Source of the DNA: Bradyrhizobiaceae bacterium PARB1
GTDB lineage: Bacteria; Pseudomonadota; Alphaproteobacteria; Rhizobiales; Xanthobacteraceae
NCBI GenBank assembly: GCA_002256345.1
Contig: NKIY01000007.1
Location: 96,490-160,489 of the forward strand
Direction: 5' to 3'
DNA: 64,000 nt
A model generated the notes under the pieces. It was given only the letters and a program-made list of their open reading frames with translations. It was not told the origin of the DNA and made no database searches. Positions 46,012 to 55,418 of this stretch are shown here, piece by piece (position 1 is the first letter of the stretch; each line of letters opens with the position of its first letter). A program made the translations under genes and the position numbers.

Positions 46012-46091
46012 TTATATAGGGCCTCTGGGCGAAATCTGCCTGCCCTATAGCAGACAGAGCTTTCGCGCCGCAACCGCAGGCCGGAACCGGC

Positions 46092-47168
46092 TCACCCCTT
46101 GAGCTGAGCCATTCTGGCGAGACCGTCCGCGGCAAGCTTCCGGGTCAGTTCCGCCGCCGGCAGTTCGCCGCCGAGATGCACCGCCTGCCCGGCCCAAAGA
46201 TTGGTAAAATCCACCTTGCCGCCCTTCTCCGCCGCGACCTTCAGCGGACCAAGCGCCGTAGCCGCGTGCGGGAACGCCGGCGCATCCGGCGAGACCGGAC
46301 CGACTTCGCGCATCACGCGGTTGATGACGCCGCGGGCCGGACGGCCGGTCATGACATTGGTGATGACGGTGGTCTCATCGGAGGCCGCCTTCAGCGCCGC
46401 ACGATTCGGCGCGCCCATCGTCGTTTCCGGCGTACGCAGATAGGCCGTGCCGATCTGCACGCCCGCAGCCCCAAGTGCGAAGGCCGCCGCAATGCCGCGA
46501 CCATCTGCGATACCGCCGGCGGCGATCACCGGCAGCTTCACCGCATCCACGACCTGCGGCAGCAGTGACATGGTGCCGGGCTGGGTGGCGATATCATCGG
46601 TGAGGAACATGCCGCGATGACCACCGCCATCGGCGCCCTGGGCGATGATCACATCGGCGCCGTTCTGTTCGAGCCAGACGGCTTCGCGCACGATGGTGGC
46701 CGAGGCCAGCACAACGGCGCCTGCCGCCTTCACGCGCTTCAGCAGCGCCGGAGCCGGCAGACCGAAATGGAAGCTGACGACTTCTGGCTTCAACTCTTCC
46801 ACCAGCGCGCACATCGCCTCATCGAACGGCGCGCGATTGGCGGCATTGTTCGGCGCAGCGGGATCGACGCCGTATTCGCTGTAATAGGCGCCCAGCCGCT
46901 TCTTCCAGCGCGCCTCGCTCGCCGCATCGGCATCGACCGCGGTGTGGCAGAAATAGTTGAGATTGATCGGCGCCGACACCTGCTGGCGGAACACCTCCAC
47001 CTGCTCGCGCGCCTTGTCGGCCGAGATCATGGCGCAGGGCAGCGAGCCCAATCCGCCACCCTGGGCCACGGCAATGGCCAACGCCTGGTCCTGCACGCCG
47101 GCCATCGGCGCCTGCACGATGGGAGATTCAATCTTCAGCAAATCGATCAAACGACGGTTCGGCCACAT
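46092..47168 (-). CDS. Nitronate monooxygenase (2-nitropropane dioxygenase family)
   Basis: A 358-residue FMN enzyme with a TIM-barrel fold. Seen are the N-terminal PIVQAPMAGVQDQALAIAVAQGGGLGSL (in part), the VIIAQGADGGGHRG motif with the family His, and the phosphate-binding VIAAGGIADGRGIAAAFALGAAGVQIGTAYL region (in part). It oxidises toxic alkyl nitronates such as propionate-3-nitronate. The start at 47168 (MWPNRRLIDLLKI) was chosen; the frame stays open upstream to 47789 but that part is antisense to ruvX. It is divergent from ruvX. Confidence 0.92.
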   Translation of the reverse strand: MWPNRRLIDLLKIESPIVQAPMAGVQDQALAIAVAQGGGLGSLPCAMISADKAREQVEVFRQQVSAPINLNYFCHTAVDADAASEARWKKRLGAYYSEYGVDPAAPNNAANRAPFDEAMCALVEELKPEVVSFHFGLPAPALLKRVKAAGAVVLASATIVREAVWLEQNGADVIIAQGADGGGHRGMFLTDDIATQPGTMSLLPQVVDAVKLPVIAAGGIADGRGIAAAFALGAAGVQIGTAYLRTPETTMGAPNRAALKAASDETTVITNVMTGRPARGVINRVMREVGPVSPDAPAFPHAATALGPLKVAAEKGGKVDFTNLWAGQAVHLGGELPAAELTRKLAADGLARMAQLKG

Positions 47169-47369
47169 AGCGAAACAACCTGGTTTTGCGGAAATGCCAT
47201 CCGATGTTGCGGCATCCTTGCGGCAACCCTGGGACTGGCTTGAGATGGGCCCGCGCCTCGTTGCCGGGTCGGGACCAGCCTTAGCACGGCACCGCAGCAA
47301 CGACCATTCACGGCGATGCGAGGCCGCGGCGACGTTTGACCACAGCGCGGCCCATGCTATTGCCGGCGC

Positions 47370-47861
47370 ATGCCCGCTCCCATCCTCCCTCTCATCGACG
47401 CCGCCGCACATCTGCCGGCCCGCGGCGGCCTGATCGGCCTCGATCTTGGCACGAAGACCATCGGTGTCGCGGTGTCCGATCCGGATCGCCGACTCGCCAC
47501 CGGCGTCGAGACCATCGAGCGCAAGGCCTTCAAGGCGGATGCGGCGCGGCTGCTGTCGCTGGCCGCGGAGCGGAATATCTGCGGGATCGTGCTGGGACTG
47601 CCGATCAACATGGATGGCAGCGAGGGACCGCGGGCGCAATCGACGCGGGCCTTTGCGCGTAATCTCGCGCAGCTCACCGAGATGCCGATCGGGCTGTGGG
47701 ACGAGCGGCTGTCCACGGCCGCCGTCGAGCGTGAGCTCATTGCCAACGATGTCAGCCGCGCCAAGCGGGCCAAGGTGATCGACCAGCACGCGGCAATCTT
47801 CATCCTGCAGGGCGCGCTGGACCGCCTCGCGACCCTCACGCGTTCGCCGGATATTCGCTGA
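47370..47861 (+). CDS. ruvX: Putative pre-16S rRNA nuclease / Holliday-junction resolvase-like protein
   Basis: A 163-residue YqgF/RuvX family protein with an RNase-H-like fold. The first acidic residue lies in LIGLDLGTKTIGVAVSDPD. The GIVLGLPINMDGSEGPRAQ block and the closing LWDERLSTAAVERELI and KRAKVIDQHAAIFILQGALD motifs (in parts) follow. The family processes the 5' end of 16S rRNA and has also been linked to Holliday junctions. It is followed after 2 bp by an AEC transporter gene. Confidence 0.93.
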   Translation: MPAPILPLIDAAAHLPARGGLIGLDLGTKTIGVAVSDPDRRLATGVETIERKAFKADAARLLSLAAERNICGIVLGLPINMDGSEGPRAQSTRAFARNLAQLTEMPIGLWDERLSTAAVERELIANDVSRAKRAKVIDQHAAIFILQGALDRLATLTRSPDIR

Positions 47862-47863
47862 CC

Positions 47864-48805
47864 ATGCTGACCGTGTTTGCGGCGTTGGTGCCGGTGTTCC
47901 TGCTGATCGTGCTCGGCTTCGGCCTGCGCCGCGCGCTGATGAAACAGGACATCATGTGGATCGGGGTCGAGAACCTCGTCTATTACGTGCTGTTCCCCGC
48001 GCTGCTGATCCACAGTCTCGCACGCGCCAATCTGAAATCGGTACCAATCCTCGGCGTCGGCGGCTCGCTGCTTCTGGCCGTGATCGTGATGTCGCTGCTG
48101 TGCCTCGCGCTGCGGCCTCTCCTTGCCAGGAGCATCGGCCTCAGCGGCCCCACTTTCACCTCGCTGTTTCAGGGCGCGACGCGCTGGCAGACTTTCGTGG
48201 CGCTGTCCGTCGCCGGCAATCTGTGGGACCAGATCGGCATCACGCTGGCCTCGGTGGCCATGGTGGCGATGATCCCGCTGCTCAACATCCTTTCGGTCTG
48301 GGTGCTGGCACATTACGCCTCGCCGCAGAAGCTGGCCTGGCCGGCACTGCTGCGGACCATCGCGAAGAATCCGCTGATCTGGGCCTGCGTGATCGGCCTT
48401 GCCATCAATGTCACGGGCCTGCCGATGCCGCGGCCGGCGCATGAATTCCTCGATGCGCTCGGCCGCTGCTCGCTCGCGATGGGCCTGCTCGTTGTCGGCG
48501 CGGGCTTGCAGCTCGAAGGCCTGCACAAGCCTGGCGCGGCGGCGATCGTCACGGTCGTTCTGAAACTGGCCGTCATGCCGCTGATCGCCATCGGCCTCGG
48601 CGTTACGTTCGGCCTCACCGGCACCAATCTCGCCGTGGTCGCCTGCTGCGCGGCAGTGCCGTCCGCCTCGAACGGCTATGTGCTGGCGCGGCAGATGGGC
48701 GGCGATGCGCCGATGCTTGCGCAGGTATTGACCATCCAGACCGCCCTCGCCGTGCTGACGATGCCGGTGTTCATCGCATTCGCCGAAGGCATCACGGGGA
48801 GATGA
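47864..48805 (+). CDS. AEC-family (auxin efflux carrier-like) transporter
   Basis: A 313-residue integral membrane protein with about ten hydrophobic helices, starting MLTVFAALVPVFLLIVLGFGLRR (in part). Family features are the NLVYYVLFPALLIHSL helix 2 and a C-terminal GYVLARQMGGDAPMLAQVLTIQTALAVLTMP region (in part). AEC carriers export small organic acids or related compounds. The start lies 2 bp after ruvX, so the two are co-transcribed. Its 3' end overlaps the convergent CPBP gene by 14 bp. The substrate is unknown. Confidence 0.9.
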   Translation: MLTVFAALVPVFLLIVLGFGLRRALMKQDIMWIGVENLVYYVLFPALLIHSLARANLKSVPILGVGGSLLLAVIVMSLLCLALRPLLARSIGLSGPTFTSLFQGATRWQTFVALSVAGNLWDQIGITLASVAMVAMIPLLNILSVWVLAHYASPQKLAWPALLRTIAKNPLIWACVIGLAINVTGLPMPRPAHEFLDALGRCSLAMGLLVVGAGLQLEGLHKPGAAAIVTVVLKLAVMPLIAIGLGVTFGLTGTNLAVVACCAAVPSASNGYVLARQMGGDAPMLAQVLTIQTALAVLTMPVFIAFAEGITGR

Positions 48806-49823
48806 CGCCCTTCATGATCAGCAGCGTCTGCACCGTCGCTGCGAGATTGTTGAGCGCGTGAAGATAGATCGTCAGCCAGGTCGAGGCGCTGCGATAACGC
48901 AGCCAGCCGAACAGCAGCCCCATAGTGAAGACCTGGGTGAACAGGAACGGGTCGTAATATTGTGCATGCATCGCGGTCCACACCAGCGATGACAGCACCA
49001 TGGCCCCGATCGGCCGCAAGAACGATTCCGACCAGCCGCGATACAGAAATCCGCGCGCCAGAATCTCCTCGGTGATCGCCGCCCCCGCCGTCAGCGCAAT
49101 CACCAGCAACCAAAGTGTGCCATCGTCCTGCGCGGACTTGACCACGTCGAGCATGAAGCCCGGCGCCGATTTGTGGCCGGTGAGTTTGGCCAGCACCTCC
49201 CATGCGCCGACCAGAACGACCAGCGCGACGGTGCCGAGCAGCGCATTCTTCCATGAGGTGCCGCGCAGGCCGAGATAGTCCGTGAACGAGTTTCGCGCGA
49301 TGCGGATTGCCAGCCACAGCGCGAGACAGACGGCGGGCAGTCCCATGATGACGGACAGCGCCACGGTCGTCCCGCTGCTGACCGCCTTGACGATCAGGCC
49401 GAGATCGATCGGCTCGCCGCTGCGCATCACCTCGAAGGCGACGACCGTGAGCTGACCAAGGGACATGGCTGCGAAGGCCAGCACGCCCCAAAGCGTCGTC
49501 CCCCAGAACTTCCAGACTCGCGGCGGTCTGGTCGCGGACGGCTGATCAGCCGGTACAGGCGTATCCCCCGATACAGCACCCAAGCCCTTCAGTTCATCTG
49601 CGCGCCAACGCATTTCTTCGCGAAACGATCTAGCGTATTCCAAATCGCGCGAGCGAATATCCTCGTCGTCTGCATAATTGATCAAACGACGCCGTGACTG
49701 CTCGGCCTTCTTATCGCCATCGCGCCCCACTGACGGCCAATGCGCGTTAATCGCTGTCTCGACCGAAACTTCCTCACCGGCCGCAGCCCTCTCGAGAGCT
49801 GAGATCAGATCAATTGTTTCCAT
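48792..49823 (-). CDS. CPBP-family intramembrane glutamic protease
   Basis: A 343-residue protein. A cytoplasmic N-terminal part of about 110 residues, charged and helical, precedes about seven to eight membrane segments. The CPBP (Rce1/CAAX protease-like) motifs are present: EEILARGFLYRG (EExxxR), WTAMHAQYYD and a final LHALNN His. The ATG at 49823 lies 2 bp after the stop of aidB, so the two form an operon. An upstream extension to 50042 is antisense-like and overlaps aidB. The peptide substrate is unknown. Confidence 0.85.
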   Translation of the reverse strand: METIDLISALERAAAGEEVSVETAINAHWPSVGRDGDKKAEQSRRRLINYADDEDIRSRDLEYARSFREEMRWRADELKGLGAVSGDTPVPADQPSATRPPRVWKFWGTTLWGVLAFAAMSLGQLTVVAFEVMRSGEPIDLGLIVKAVSSGTTVALSVIMGLPAVCLALWLAIRIARNSFTDYLGLRGTSWKNALLGTVALVVLVGAWEVLAKLTGHKSAPGFMLDVVKSAQDDGTLWLLVIALTAGAAITEEILARGFLYRGWSESFLRPIGAMVLSSLVWTAMHAQYYDPFLFTQVFTMGLLFGWLRYRSASTWLTIYLHALNNLAATVQTLLIMKGVISP

Positions 49824-49825
49824 AC

Positions 49826-51472
49826 TCACAGCGGCAGCGCCCGCTCCAGCAGACTGCGGGCCTGGGCCTCGGTGAATTCGGATGCGCCATAGAGCATGCT
49901 GCGCGGGCCATCGAGCCGCGTGCGGGCGAACAGTTCGGCATGCGGCGGATGGATCATGTTGAGCGCCGCGGTGGCCGCCAGCATCGCCAGCGCCTCCACC
50001 GCCTGGCGGGCGGCGCGCTCGCTGTCCGGACGCAGCAGGCAACGGATCACGAAAGACGCGACATCGGACGCGCCGGGCAAACCATGGGTTTCCTGCATCA
50101 GATCCTGCAGCACGCCGGTGGCTGCATCACCTTCGCGCGACAGCGCGCGTAGAACATCGAGGCACATGACATTGCCCGAGCCTTCCCAGATCGCATTGAC
50201 CGGCGCCTCGCGATAGTGCCGCGCGAGAATGCCCTCCTCGACATAGCCATTCCCGCCGAGACACTCCATCGCCTCATAGAGGAAACCGGGCGCGGACTTG
50301 CAGACCCAGTATTTCACCACCGGCGTCAGGAAGCGCATGTAAGCCGCCTCCATCGGATCCTCTGGTGCCTGATCGAAGGCGCGGCACAGCCGCATCACCA
50401 GCGCGGTGGTCGCTTCCGCATGCAGCGCCATGTCGGCGAGCACGCTCTGCATCATCGGCTGATCGGCGAGATGCTTCTGGAACACGCTGCGATGACGGGT
50501 GTGATGGAGCGCATGGACGAGGCCAGAGCGCATCAGCCCGGCCGAAGCGATGGCGCAATCCTGCCGTGTCAGTTGCACCATCTGGATGATGGTGCGGATG
50601 CCCTTGCCTTCCTCGCCGACCCGCAATGCATAGGCCTCGTTGAACTCGACTTCAGACGACGCATTGGAGCGGTTGCCGAGCTTGTCCTTGAGGCGCTGGA
50701 AATTCAGCGCGTTGAGCGAGCCGTCCGGGCGGAAGCGCGGCATGAAGAAGCAACTGAGCCCGCTCTCTTCCTGCGCCAGCACCAGGAAGGCGTCGCACAT
50801 CGGCGCCGACATGAACCATTTGTGGCCTGTGATCTGGAACGCATCGCCGTCGCGCTTCGCGAAGGTCATATTGGAGCGCACGTCAGTGCCGCCCTGACGC
50901 TCGGTCATGCCCATGCCGAGGGTCATGCCTGATTTCTCGAACCACGGCTTGAAGCTCGGATCGTAGGTCTCGCTGCCGATGATCGGCATCGCCTGCGCCA
51001 GCACATCCGGCTGTGATGCCAGCGCGCCGACGGCCGCACGCGTCATCGTGATCGGGCAAAGATGACCGGTCTCGACCTGAGCGGCCATGTAGAACTTCGC
51101 CGCACGAATGGTTTCCGATGCACGGCCCTGCGGCTTGCCATCCGCGGTCCAGGTCGAATTATGGATGCCGGCGGCGACGCTCGCTGCCATGAGTTCGTGA
51201 TAGGCCGGATGAAACTCGACCTCGTCGCGGCGATTGCCGCGCGCATCGAAGCTCCGCAGCTTCGGCGTGTTCTCGTTGGCGAGCCGCGCCCGCTGCGCCA
51301 TCTCGGCCGAGCCCCACAGCTTGCCGAAATTGGAATGCGCGATGAAGGCGCTGGAGGCATCGTTGAAGGCCAGCGCATCGACCAGCGGCCGATCGAGCTC
51401 GAACAGATTGACGTCCTCGAAGGGCGGCGACTGGTTGAGCACCGCGTGTTTTGCTGACGTGGGAGAGGTCAT
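49826..51472 (-). CDS. aidB: AidB-like acyl-CoA dehydrogenase family protein
   Basis: A 548-residue flavoprotein with the AidB domain order. The N-terminal PPFEDVNLFELDRPL is followed by HLCPITMTRAAVGAL, the GMGMTERQGGTDVRSN FAD-contact region, LKDKLGNRSNASSEVEF, and MECLGGNGYVEE with YREAPVNAIWEGSGNVMCLDVLRAL (in part). E. coli AidB belongs to the adaptive response to alkylating agents and binds DNA through its extra C-terminal domain. The length of 548 and the tail after residue 440 fit AidB rather than a classical acyl-CoA dehydrogenase. It leads an operon with the CPBP protease. Confidence 0.9.
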   Translation of the reverse strand: MTSPTSAKHAVLNQSPPFEDVNLFELDRPLVDALAFNDASSAFIAHSNFGKLWGSAEMAQRARLANENTPKLRSFDARGNRRDEVEFHPAYHELMAASVAAGIHNSTWTADGKPQGRASETIRAAKFYMAAQVETGHLCPITMTRAAVGALASQPDVLAQAMPIIGSETYDPSFKPWFEKSGMTLGMGMTERQGGTDVRSNMTFAKRDGDAFQITGHKWFMSAPMCDAFLVLAQEESGLSCFFMPRFRPDGSLNALNFQRLKDKLGNRSNASSEVEFNEAYALRVGEEGKGIRTIIQMVQLTRQDCAIASAGLMRSGLVHALHHTRHRSVFQKHLADQPMMQSVLADMALHAEATTALVMRLCRAFDQAPEDPMEAAYMRFLTPVVKYWVCKSAPGFLYEAMECLGGNGYVEEGILARHYREAPVNAIWEGSGNVMCLDVLRALSREGDAATGVLQDLMQETHGLPGASDVASFVIRCLLRPDSERAARQAVEALAMLAATAALNMIHPPHAELFARTRLDGPRSMLYGASEFTEAQARSLLERALPL

Positions 51473-51540
51473 CGGGATGTTCCGGCAGAAGGAGCGCGTT
51501 GCGAATCATTTTACGCTGGATCGTGCCTCAATACGAGGCG

Positions 51541-51650
51541 CCGTAGGATGGGTAGAGCGCAGGCGCGAAGCGCCGGAGCGAACCCCATCGGCGGAGCTTG
51601 CCGCAGGCGAGGGACAGCATGGGTTTCGCTCCGCTCACCCCATCCTACGG
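51541..51650. repeat. Intergenic palindromic element, family 2
   Basis: The outer arms CCGTAGGATGGG (51541-51552) and CCCATCCTACGG (51639-51650) are complementary, with an inner GCGCGAAGCGCC-type stem. The right arm includes the stop codon of the VanX-like gene, so the element has inserted at, or now forms, the gene end. Confidence 0.75.
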
Positions 51651-52427
51651 CCGCGAGCTTTGTCTTCTGATCGGAAAATCATACGCCTTGGTGCCGACGC
51701 CGGGCATCGAGAAGTGCCACCACTCCTTCGAATAATTCACGAATCCCTGTTTGCGCATGCTCGTCACGAGAATGTCGCGCCAGCGGCGCTGAGCTGCATT
51801 GATCGCGCGCGACGCGGTCCACGCCTTGGCATCCGAGCAATCATAGCCCGTGCCCATATCGACACTCGCTTCCGGTGCGCGCTGCGCTTCGGGGGCGATA
51901 CAGTTGCCATAGGCCTTGCCGGGATCGAACGGTGGAGAAACGCTGGCGCGCAGATCCACCAGAGTGAGATCGACGGCGGCGCCGGTAGAGTGGCCGGAAC
52001 GCTCGGCGATATAGCCGAGACGAAACAGATCGGCCTTGTTGAAGGACGGATTGTAGCGCCTCTGCGCAGGTGTCTCGTTGCCGTCCTGCGCCCACGCCAC
52101 CATGTCGCGCGAGGCACGTGCGGGGCGATAGCAGTCGAGCATCTTGAGCGACAGGCCTTGCGTCTTCAGCTCCTGTTGCACTTTCACAAGCGCCTGCCCG
52201 ACCGAGCGCTTCACCACGCATTCGGCGCTGTCATAGCCGGCCAGCTTGCGTCCGACGAAGTTGTTGAGGCCGGCATAGCGGATGTCCTGCCGGATGCTGG
52301 CATCGAGAGCGCGCAGGAAGACAAAATCATCGGGCAGCGCCTGCGCCGCTCGCTCGGCATGGGCAGAGGTGGAGACCAGCAGCAGCGCGAGGTAGCCGAG
52401 CACGGACCATCGAGATGTCGGCGTCAT
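51645..52427 (-). CDS. Exported VanX-like D-alanyl-D-alanine dipeptidase (M15 family)
   Basis: A 260-residue periplasmic zinc peptidase. The signal peptide (about 1-24, ending AHA) is followed by DIRYAGLNNFVGRKLAGY, LKMLDCYRPARA and the zinc motif SGHSTGAAVDLTLVD (His and Asp). The catalytic Glu and third zinc ligand lie in EWWHFSM. The reaction is hydrolysis of D-Ala-D-Ala dipeptide, in cell-wall turnover rather than vancomycin resistance. The last few residues (SSRP and the TAG) lie inside an intergenic palindromic element, so the native C-terminus may have been altered slightly. Confidence 0.88.
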   Translation of the reverse strand: MTPTSRWSVLGYLALLLVSTSAHAERAAQALPDDFVFLRALDASIRQDIRYAGLNNFVGRKLAGYDSAECVVKRSVGQALVKVQQELKTQGLSLKMLDCYRPARASRDMVAWAQDGNETPAQRRYNPSFNKADLFRLGYIAERSGHSTGAAVDLTLVDLRASVSPPFDPGKAYGNCIAPEAQRAPEASVDMGTGYDCSDAKAWTASRAINAAQRRWRDILVTSMRKQGFVNYSKEWWHFSMPGVGTKAYDFPIRRQSSRP

Positions 52428-52738
52428 TATGGGATCTCATAACATAGGGCAGATGAGCGTAGCGTAATCCGCGGCGGCACCGAAATGGCGGATGATGCCT
52501 TCGCTCTACGAACTACGGCACAACGCCCCCCGTCATGGCCGGGCTTGACCCGGCCATCCAACCTCGGCCGAGCATCCGGCCAAGATGGGTGCCCCGGTCA
52601 AGCCCGGGCGTGACGACGCAAAAAAACATCGAGAATTATTGCAATTCCACCCCCGCGCCCACATCCCGGGGGATAACCCGGAACCGGGCGATCGATGCTT
52701 GCCCCCTGCGGCAACGAGCCCTATAGGATTTGGCTTTA
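52428..52738. other. Intergenic region upstream of pyrB with palindromic element
   Basis: No gene is seen. It holds the palindromic element at 52531-52615 and the pyrB leader. No upstream attenuator or uracil-responsive hairpin was recognised. Confidence 0.45.
52531..52615. repeat. Intergenic palindromic element, family 3
   Basis: CGTCATGGCCGGGCTTGACC on the left faces GGTCAAGCCCGGGCGTGACG on the right (52596-52615), near-perfect over 20 bp with small mismatches. This type is common between genes in Bradyrhizobium relatives. Confidence 0.75.
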
Positions 52739-53692
52739 ATGACCAGCGCCCCCAAATCCAGTTTCGTCTTCGCGCACCGGCATCTGCTGGGAATCGAAGG
52801 CCTGACCGCCGCCGAGATCACCGGCCTCCTCGACCTGTCCGAGGAATATGTCGAGCTGAACCGGCAAGTCGATAAAAAGCGCACCTCGCTGCGCGGCCGC
52901 ACCCAGGTCAATCTGTTCTTCGAGAACTCGACCCGCACGCAGTCCTCGTTCGAGCTCGCCGGCAAGCGGCTCGGCGCCGACGTCATGAACATGTCGGTCG
53001 CCTCGTCTTCCATCAAGAAGGGCGAGACGCTGATCGACACCGCGATGACGCTGAATGCGATGCATCCGGACATTCTGGTGATGCGCCATCACGCCTCCGG
53101 CGCGGTGGAGCTGCTGGCGCGCAAGGTCGACGGCTCCGTGATCAATGCCGGCGACGGCGCCCATGAGCATCCCACGCAGGCGCTGCTCGACGCCCTCACC
53201 ATCCGCCGCAACAAGGGCCGCCTCGAAGGCCTCGTCATCGCGATCTGCGGCGACGTGCTGCATTCGCGCGTGGCGCGCTCCAACATCATCCTGCTGAACA
53301 CCATGGGCGCGCGCGTCCGCGTGGTCGGCCCCTCCACCTTGCTGCCGCCGGGCATCGAGCGCATGGGCGTGGAAGTCGCGCGCGACATGCGCGAAGGCCT
53401 CAACGGCGCGGACATCGTGATGATGCTGCGCCTGCAGCGCGAGCGCATGAACGGCTCCTTCGTGCCGTCGTCCGGCGAATATTTCCAGTATTTCGGCCTC
53501 GACCAGAAGAAGCTGTCCTACGCCAAGCCGGACGCGCTGGTGATGCATCCCGGCCCGATGAACCGCGGCGTCGAGATCGACAGCCTGGTGGCAGACGGCG
53601 CGCAATCGCTGATCCGCGAACAGGTGGAAATGGGCGTCGCCGTGCGCATGGCGGTGCTGGAAGCGCTGGCGCGGAATTTGCCGAATGCGTGA
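52739..53692 (+). CDS. pyrB: Aspartate carbamoyltransferase catalytic subunit
   Basis: A 317-residue ATCase. The carbamoyl-phosphate loop reads [20 protein letters not shown], followed by [27 protein letters not shown] and [13 protein letters not shown] (family blocks). It makes carbamoyl aspartate in pyrimidine synthesis. The ATG at 52739 ([11 protein letters not shown]) is used. The gene is followed by a small membrane protein and a degenerate dihydroorotase, the pyrB-pyrC' arrangement in which PyrC' scaffolds the ATCase holoenzyme. No pyrI-type regulatory subunit is present. Confidence 0.97.
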   Translation: MTSAPKSSFVFAHRHLLGIEGLTAAEITGLLDLSEEYVELNRQVDKKRTSLRGRTQVNLFFENSTRTQSSFELAGKRLGADVMNMSVASSSIKKGETLIDTAMTLNAMHPDILVMRHHASGAVELLARKVDGSVINAGDGAHEHPTQALLDALTIRRNKGRLEGLVIAICGDVLHSRVARSNIILLNTMGARVRVVGPSTLLPPGIERMGVEVARDMREGLNGADIVMMLRLQRERMNGSFVPSSGEYFQYFGLDQKKLSYAKPDALVMHPGPMNRGVEIDSLVADGAQSLIREQVEMGVAVRMAVLEALARNLPNA

Positions 53693-53697
53693 CGGCC

Positions 53698-53919
53698 ATG
53701 GATACGCTGCTGTCGCTCCTGATCGGGCTGATGCAGCGGAAACTGAAATTCGTCGCGATCCTCGGCATGTTGTTCATCGGCGTGATGCTCACCATGCAGG
53801 GGTTTACGACGCAGAACATCATCTTCACGGTCATCTTCGTGGTGATCGTCGGGCTGTTCGCGATCCTCGTCTGGTTCTGGACCGCGATCTTCAGATCTCT
53901 CATGACGAAACGGCGATGA
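53698..53919 (+). CDS. Small membrane protein between pyrB and pyrC'
   Basis: A 73-residue protein with two hydrophobic helices (about 20-38 and 44-66: FVAILGMLFIGVMLTM, IIFTVIFVVIVGLFAILVW) and basic ends. It starts 5 bp after the pyrB stop (ATG at 53698) and ends 4 bp before pyrC', so it is part of the operon. There is no recognised family. A link to pyrimidine synthesis is suggested only by position. Confidence 0.65.
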   Translation: MDTLLSLLIGLMQRKLKFVAILGMLFIGVMLTMQGFTTQNIIFTVIFVVIVGLFAILVWFWTAIFRSLMTKRR

Positions 53920-53923
53920 TTTC

Positions 53924-55225
53924 ATGCTGACCAACCGCCGCCCGCTCCTGCTCGCCAATGCGCGCCTGATCGATCCGTCGCAACATCTCGACACGGTCGG
54001 CGATGTGCTGATCGTCGATGGCGTGATCCGCGATGCCAAGCGCGGCATTGGCACCGCCGGTGTGCCCGAGGGCACCGACGTCATCAACTGCGCCGGCAAG
54101 GTTGTCGCGCCTGGCCTGATCGACATGCGCGCTTTTGTCGGCGAGCCCGGCGCCAGCCACCGCGAGAGTTTTGCCTCGGCGAGCCACGCGGCAGCGGCGG
54201 GCGGCATTACGACGATCATCTGCCAGCCGGATACCTCTCCGGCGATCGACAATTCGGCCACCGTGGACTTCGTGCAGCGCCGTGCGCGCGACACCGCCAT
54301 CGTCAACATCCATCCGATGGCCGCGTTGACCAAGGGGCTCGAAGGCAGGGAGATGACCGAATTCGGCCTGCTCCGCGCGGCCGGCGCCGTCGCCTTCACC
54401 GATGGCCACAAGAGCGTCACCAATGCGCAGGTGATGCGCCGCGCACTGACCTATGCGCGCGATTTCGACGCGCTGATCGTGCATTACACCGAAGATCCCG
54501 CGCTGGTCGGCGAAGGCGTGATGAATGAAGGCGAGCGTGCCTCGCGGCTCGGCCTCACCGGTATTCCCACCGCCGCCGAAGCGATGATGCTGGAGCGCGA
54601 CATGCGTCTCGTGGCGCTCACGGGCGGGCGCTATCACGCGGCCTCGATCACTTGCGCTGACTCCATCGAGGTCCTGAAGCGCGCCCGCGATGCAGGGCTG
54701 CGCGTCTCGGCGTCCGCCTCGATCAATCACCTGACGCTGAACGAGAACGATATAGGACCCTATCGCTCCTATCTGAAACTGTCGCCGCCGCTGCGCACCG
54801 AAGAGGATCGCCGCGCGCTGGTGGATGCGGTCGCCGAAGGCCTGATCGACGTCATCATGTCCGATCACAATCCGCAGGACGTCGAGACCAAGCGGCTCCC
54901 GTTTGCCGAAGCCGAGCCCGGCGCCATCGGCCTCGAGACGATGCTGTCCGCCGGCCTGCGGCTGCTGCACAATGGCGAACTCAGCCTGACACAACTCATT
55001 CGTGCGATGTCCACCCGCCCGGCCGAGCTGCTCGACCTGCCGGGCGGCACGCTGCGTGCTGGCTCCGTGGCCGATGTGATCGTCATCGATGCCGACGTGC
55101 CATGGGTGCTCGATCCCGCCGATCTGAAATCGCAATGCAAGAACACACCGTTCGACGAAGCGCGCTTCACCGGCCGCGTGGTACGGACGATCGTGGGCGG
55201 ACGCACCGTCTATGAGCACGTCTGA
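53924..55225 (+). CDS. pyrC: Dihydroorotase-like protein lacking metal ligands (PyrC'-type, probably non-catalytic)
   Basis: A 433-residue amidohydrolase-fold protein. It keeps the overall dihydroorotase frame (GKVVAPGLID, ADVIVIDAD at the end), but the first metal motif DxHxH reads DMRAF (Asp67, Arg69, Phe71), so both histidines are lost. The later HxCH-type block reads YHAASITCADS and the final TDHAPH block reads SDHNPQD. Such degenerate PyrC' proteins in Pseudomonas are required to assemble ATCase and do not catalyse. Being next to pyrB supports that role here. A functional dihydroorotase should then be encoded elsewhere. Confidence 0.9.
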   Translation: MLTNRRPLLLANARLIDPSQHLDTVGDVLIVDGVIRDAKRGIGTAGVPEGTDVINCAGKVVAPGLIDMRAFVGEPGASHRESFASASHAAAAGGITTIICQPDTSPAIDNSATVDFVQRRARDTAIVNIHPMAALTKGLEGREMTEFGLLRAAGAVAFTDGHKSVTNAQVMRRALTYARDFDALIVHYTEDPALVGEGVMNEGERASRLGLTGIPTAAEAMMLERDMRLVALTGGRYHAASITCADSIEVLKRARDAGLRVSASASINHLTLNENDIGPYRSYLKLSPPLRTEEDRRALVDAVAEGLIDVIMSDHNPQDVETKRLPFAEAEPGAIGLETMLSAGLRLLHNGELSLTQLIRAMSTRPAELLDLPGGTLRAGSVADVIVIDADVPWVLDPADLKSQCKNTPFDEARFTGRVVRTIVGGRTVYEHV

Positions 55226-55245
55226 ATTGAGCTTACCGACCACCG

Positions 55246-55399
55246 CGCACTTGTCCCGGACGCGGTGCAGCGTGTAACGCTGCTCCGCAGAGCCGGGACA
55301 GTCGCAGGCTCCGACGTTTGACACGGTCCCGGCTCTGCGAGACAGCACTGGCGACGAAGCTTTGCTTCGCCTGAGTGCTGCATCGCGTCAGGGACACAG
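55246..55399. repeat. Intergenic palindromic element, family 4
   Basis: The perfect 14-bp arms CGCAGAGCCGGGAC (55286-55299) and GTCCCGGCTCTGCG (55326-55339) are followed by a second hairpin around 55346-55379 with GAAGC-TTT-GCTTC. It fills most of the pyrC'-plsY gap and belongs to a dispersed class typical of Bradyrhizobium-type genomes. Confidence 0.7.
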
Positions 55400-55418
55400 C
55401 AGAGATCATGGGACAATC

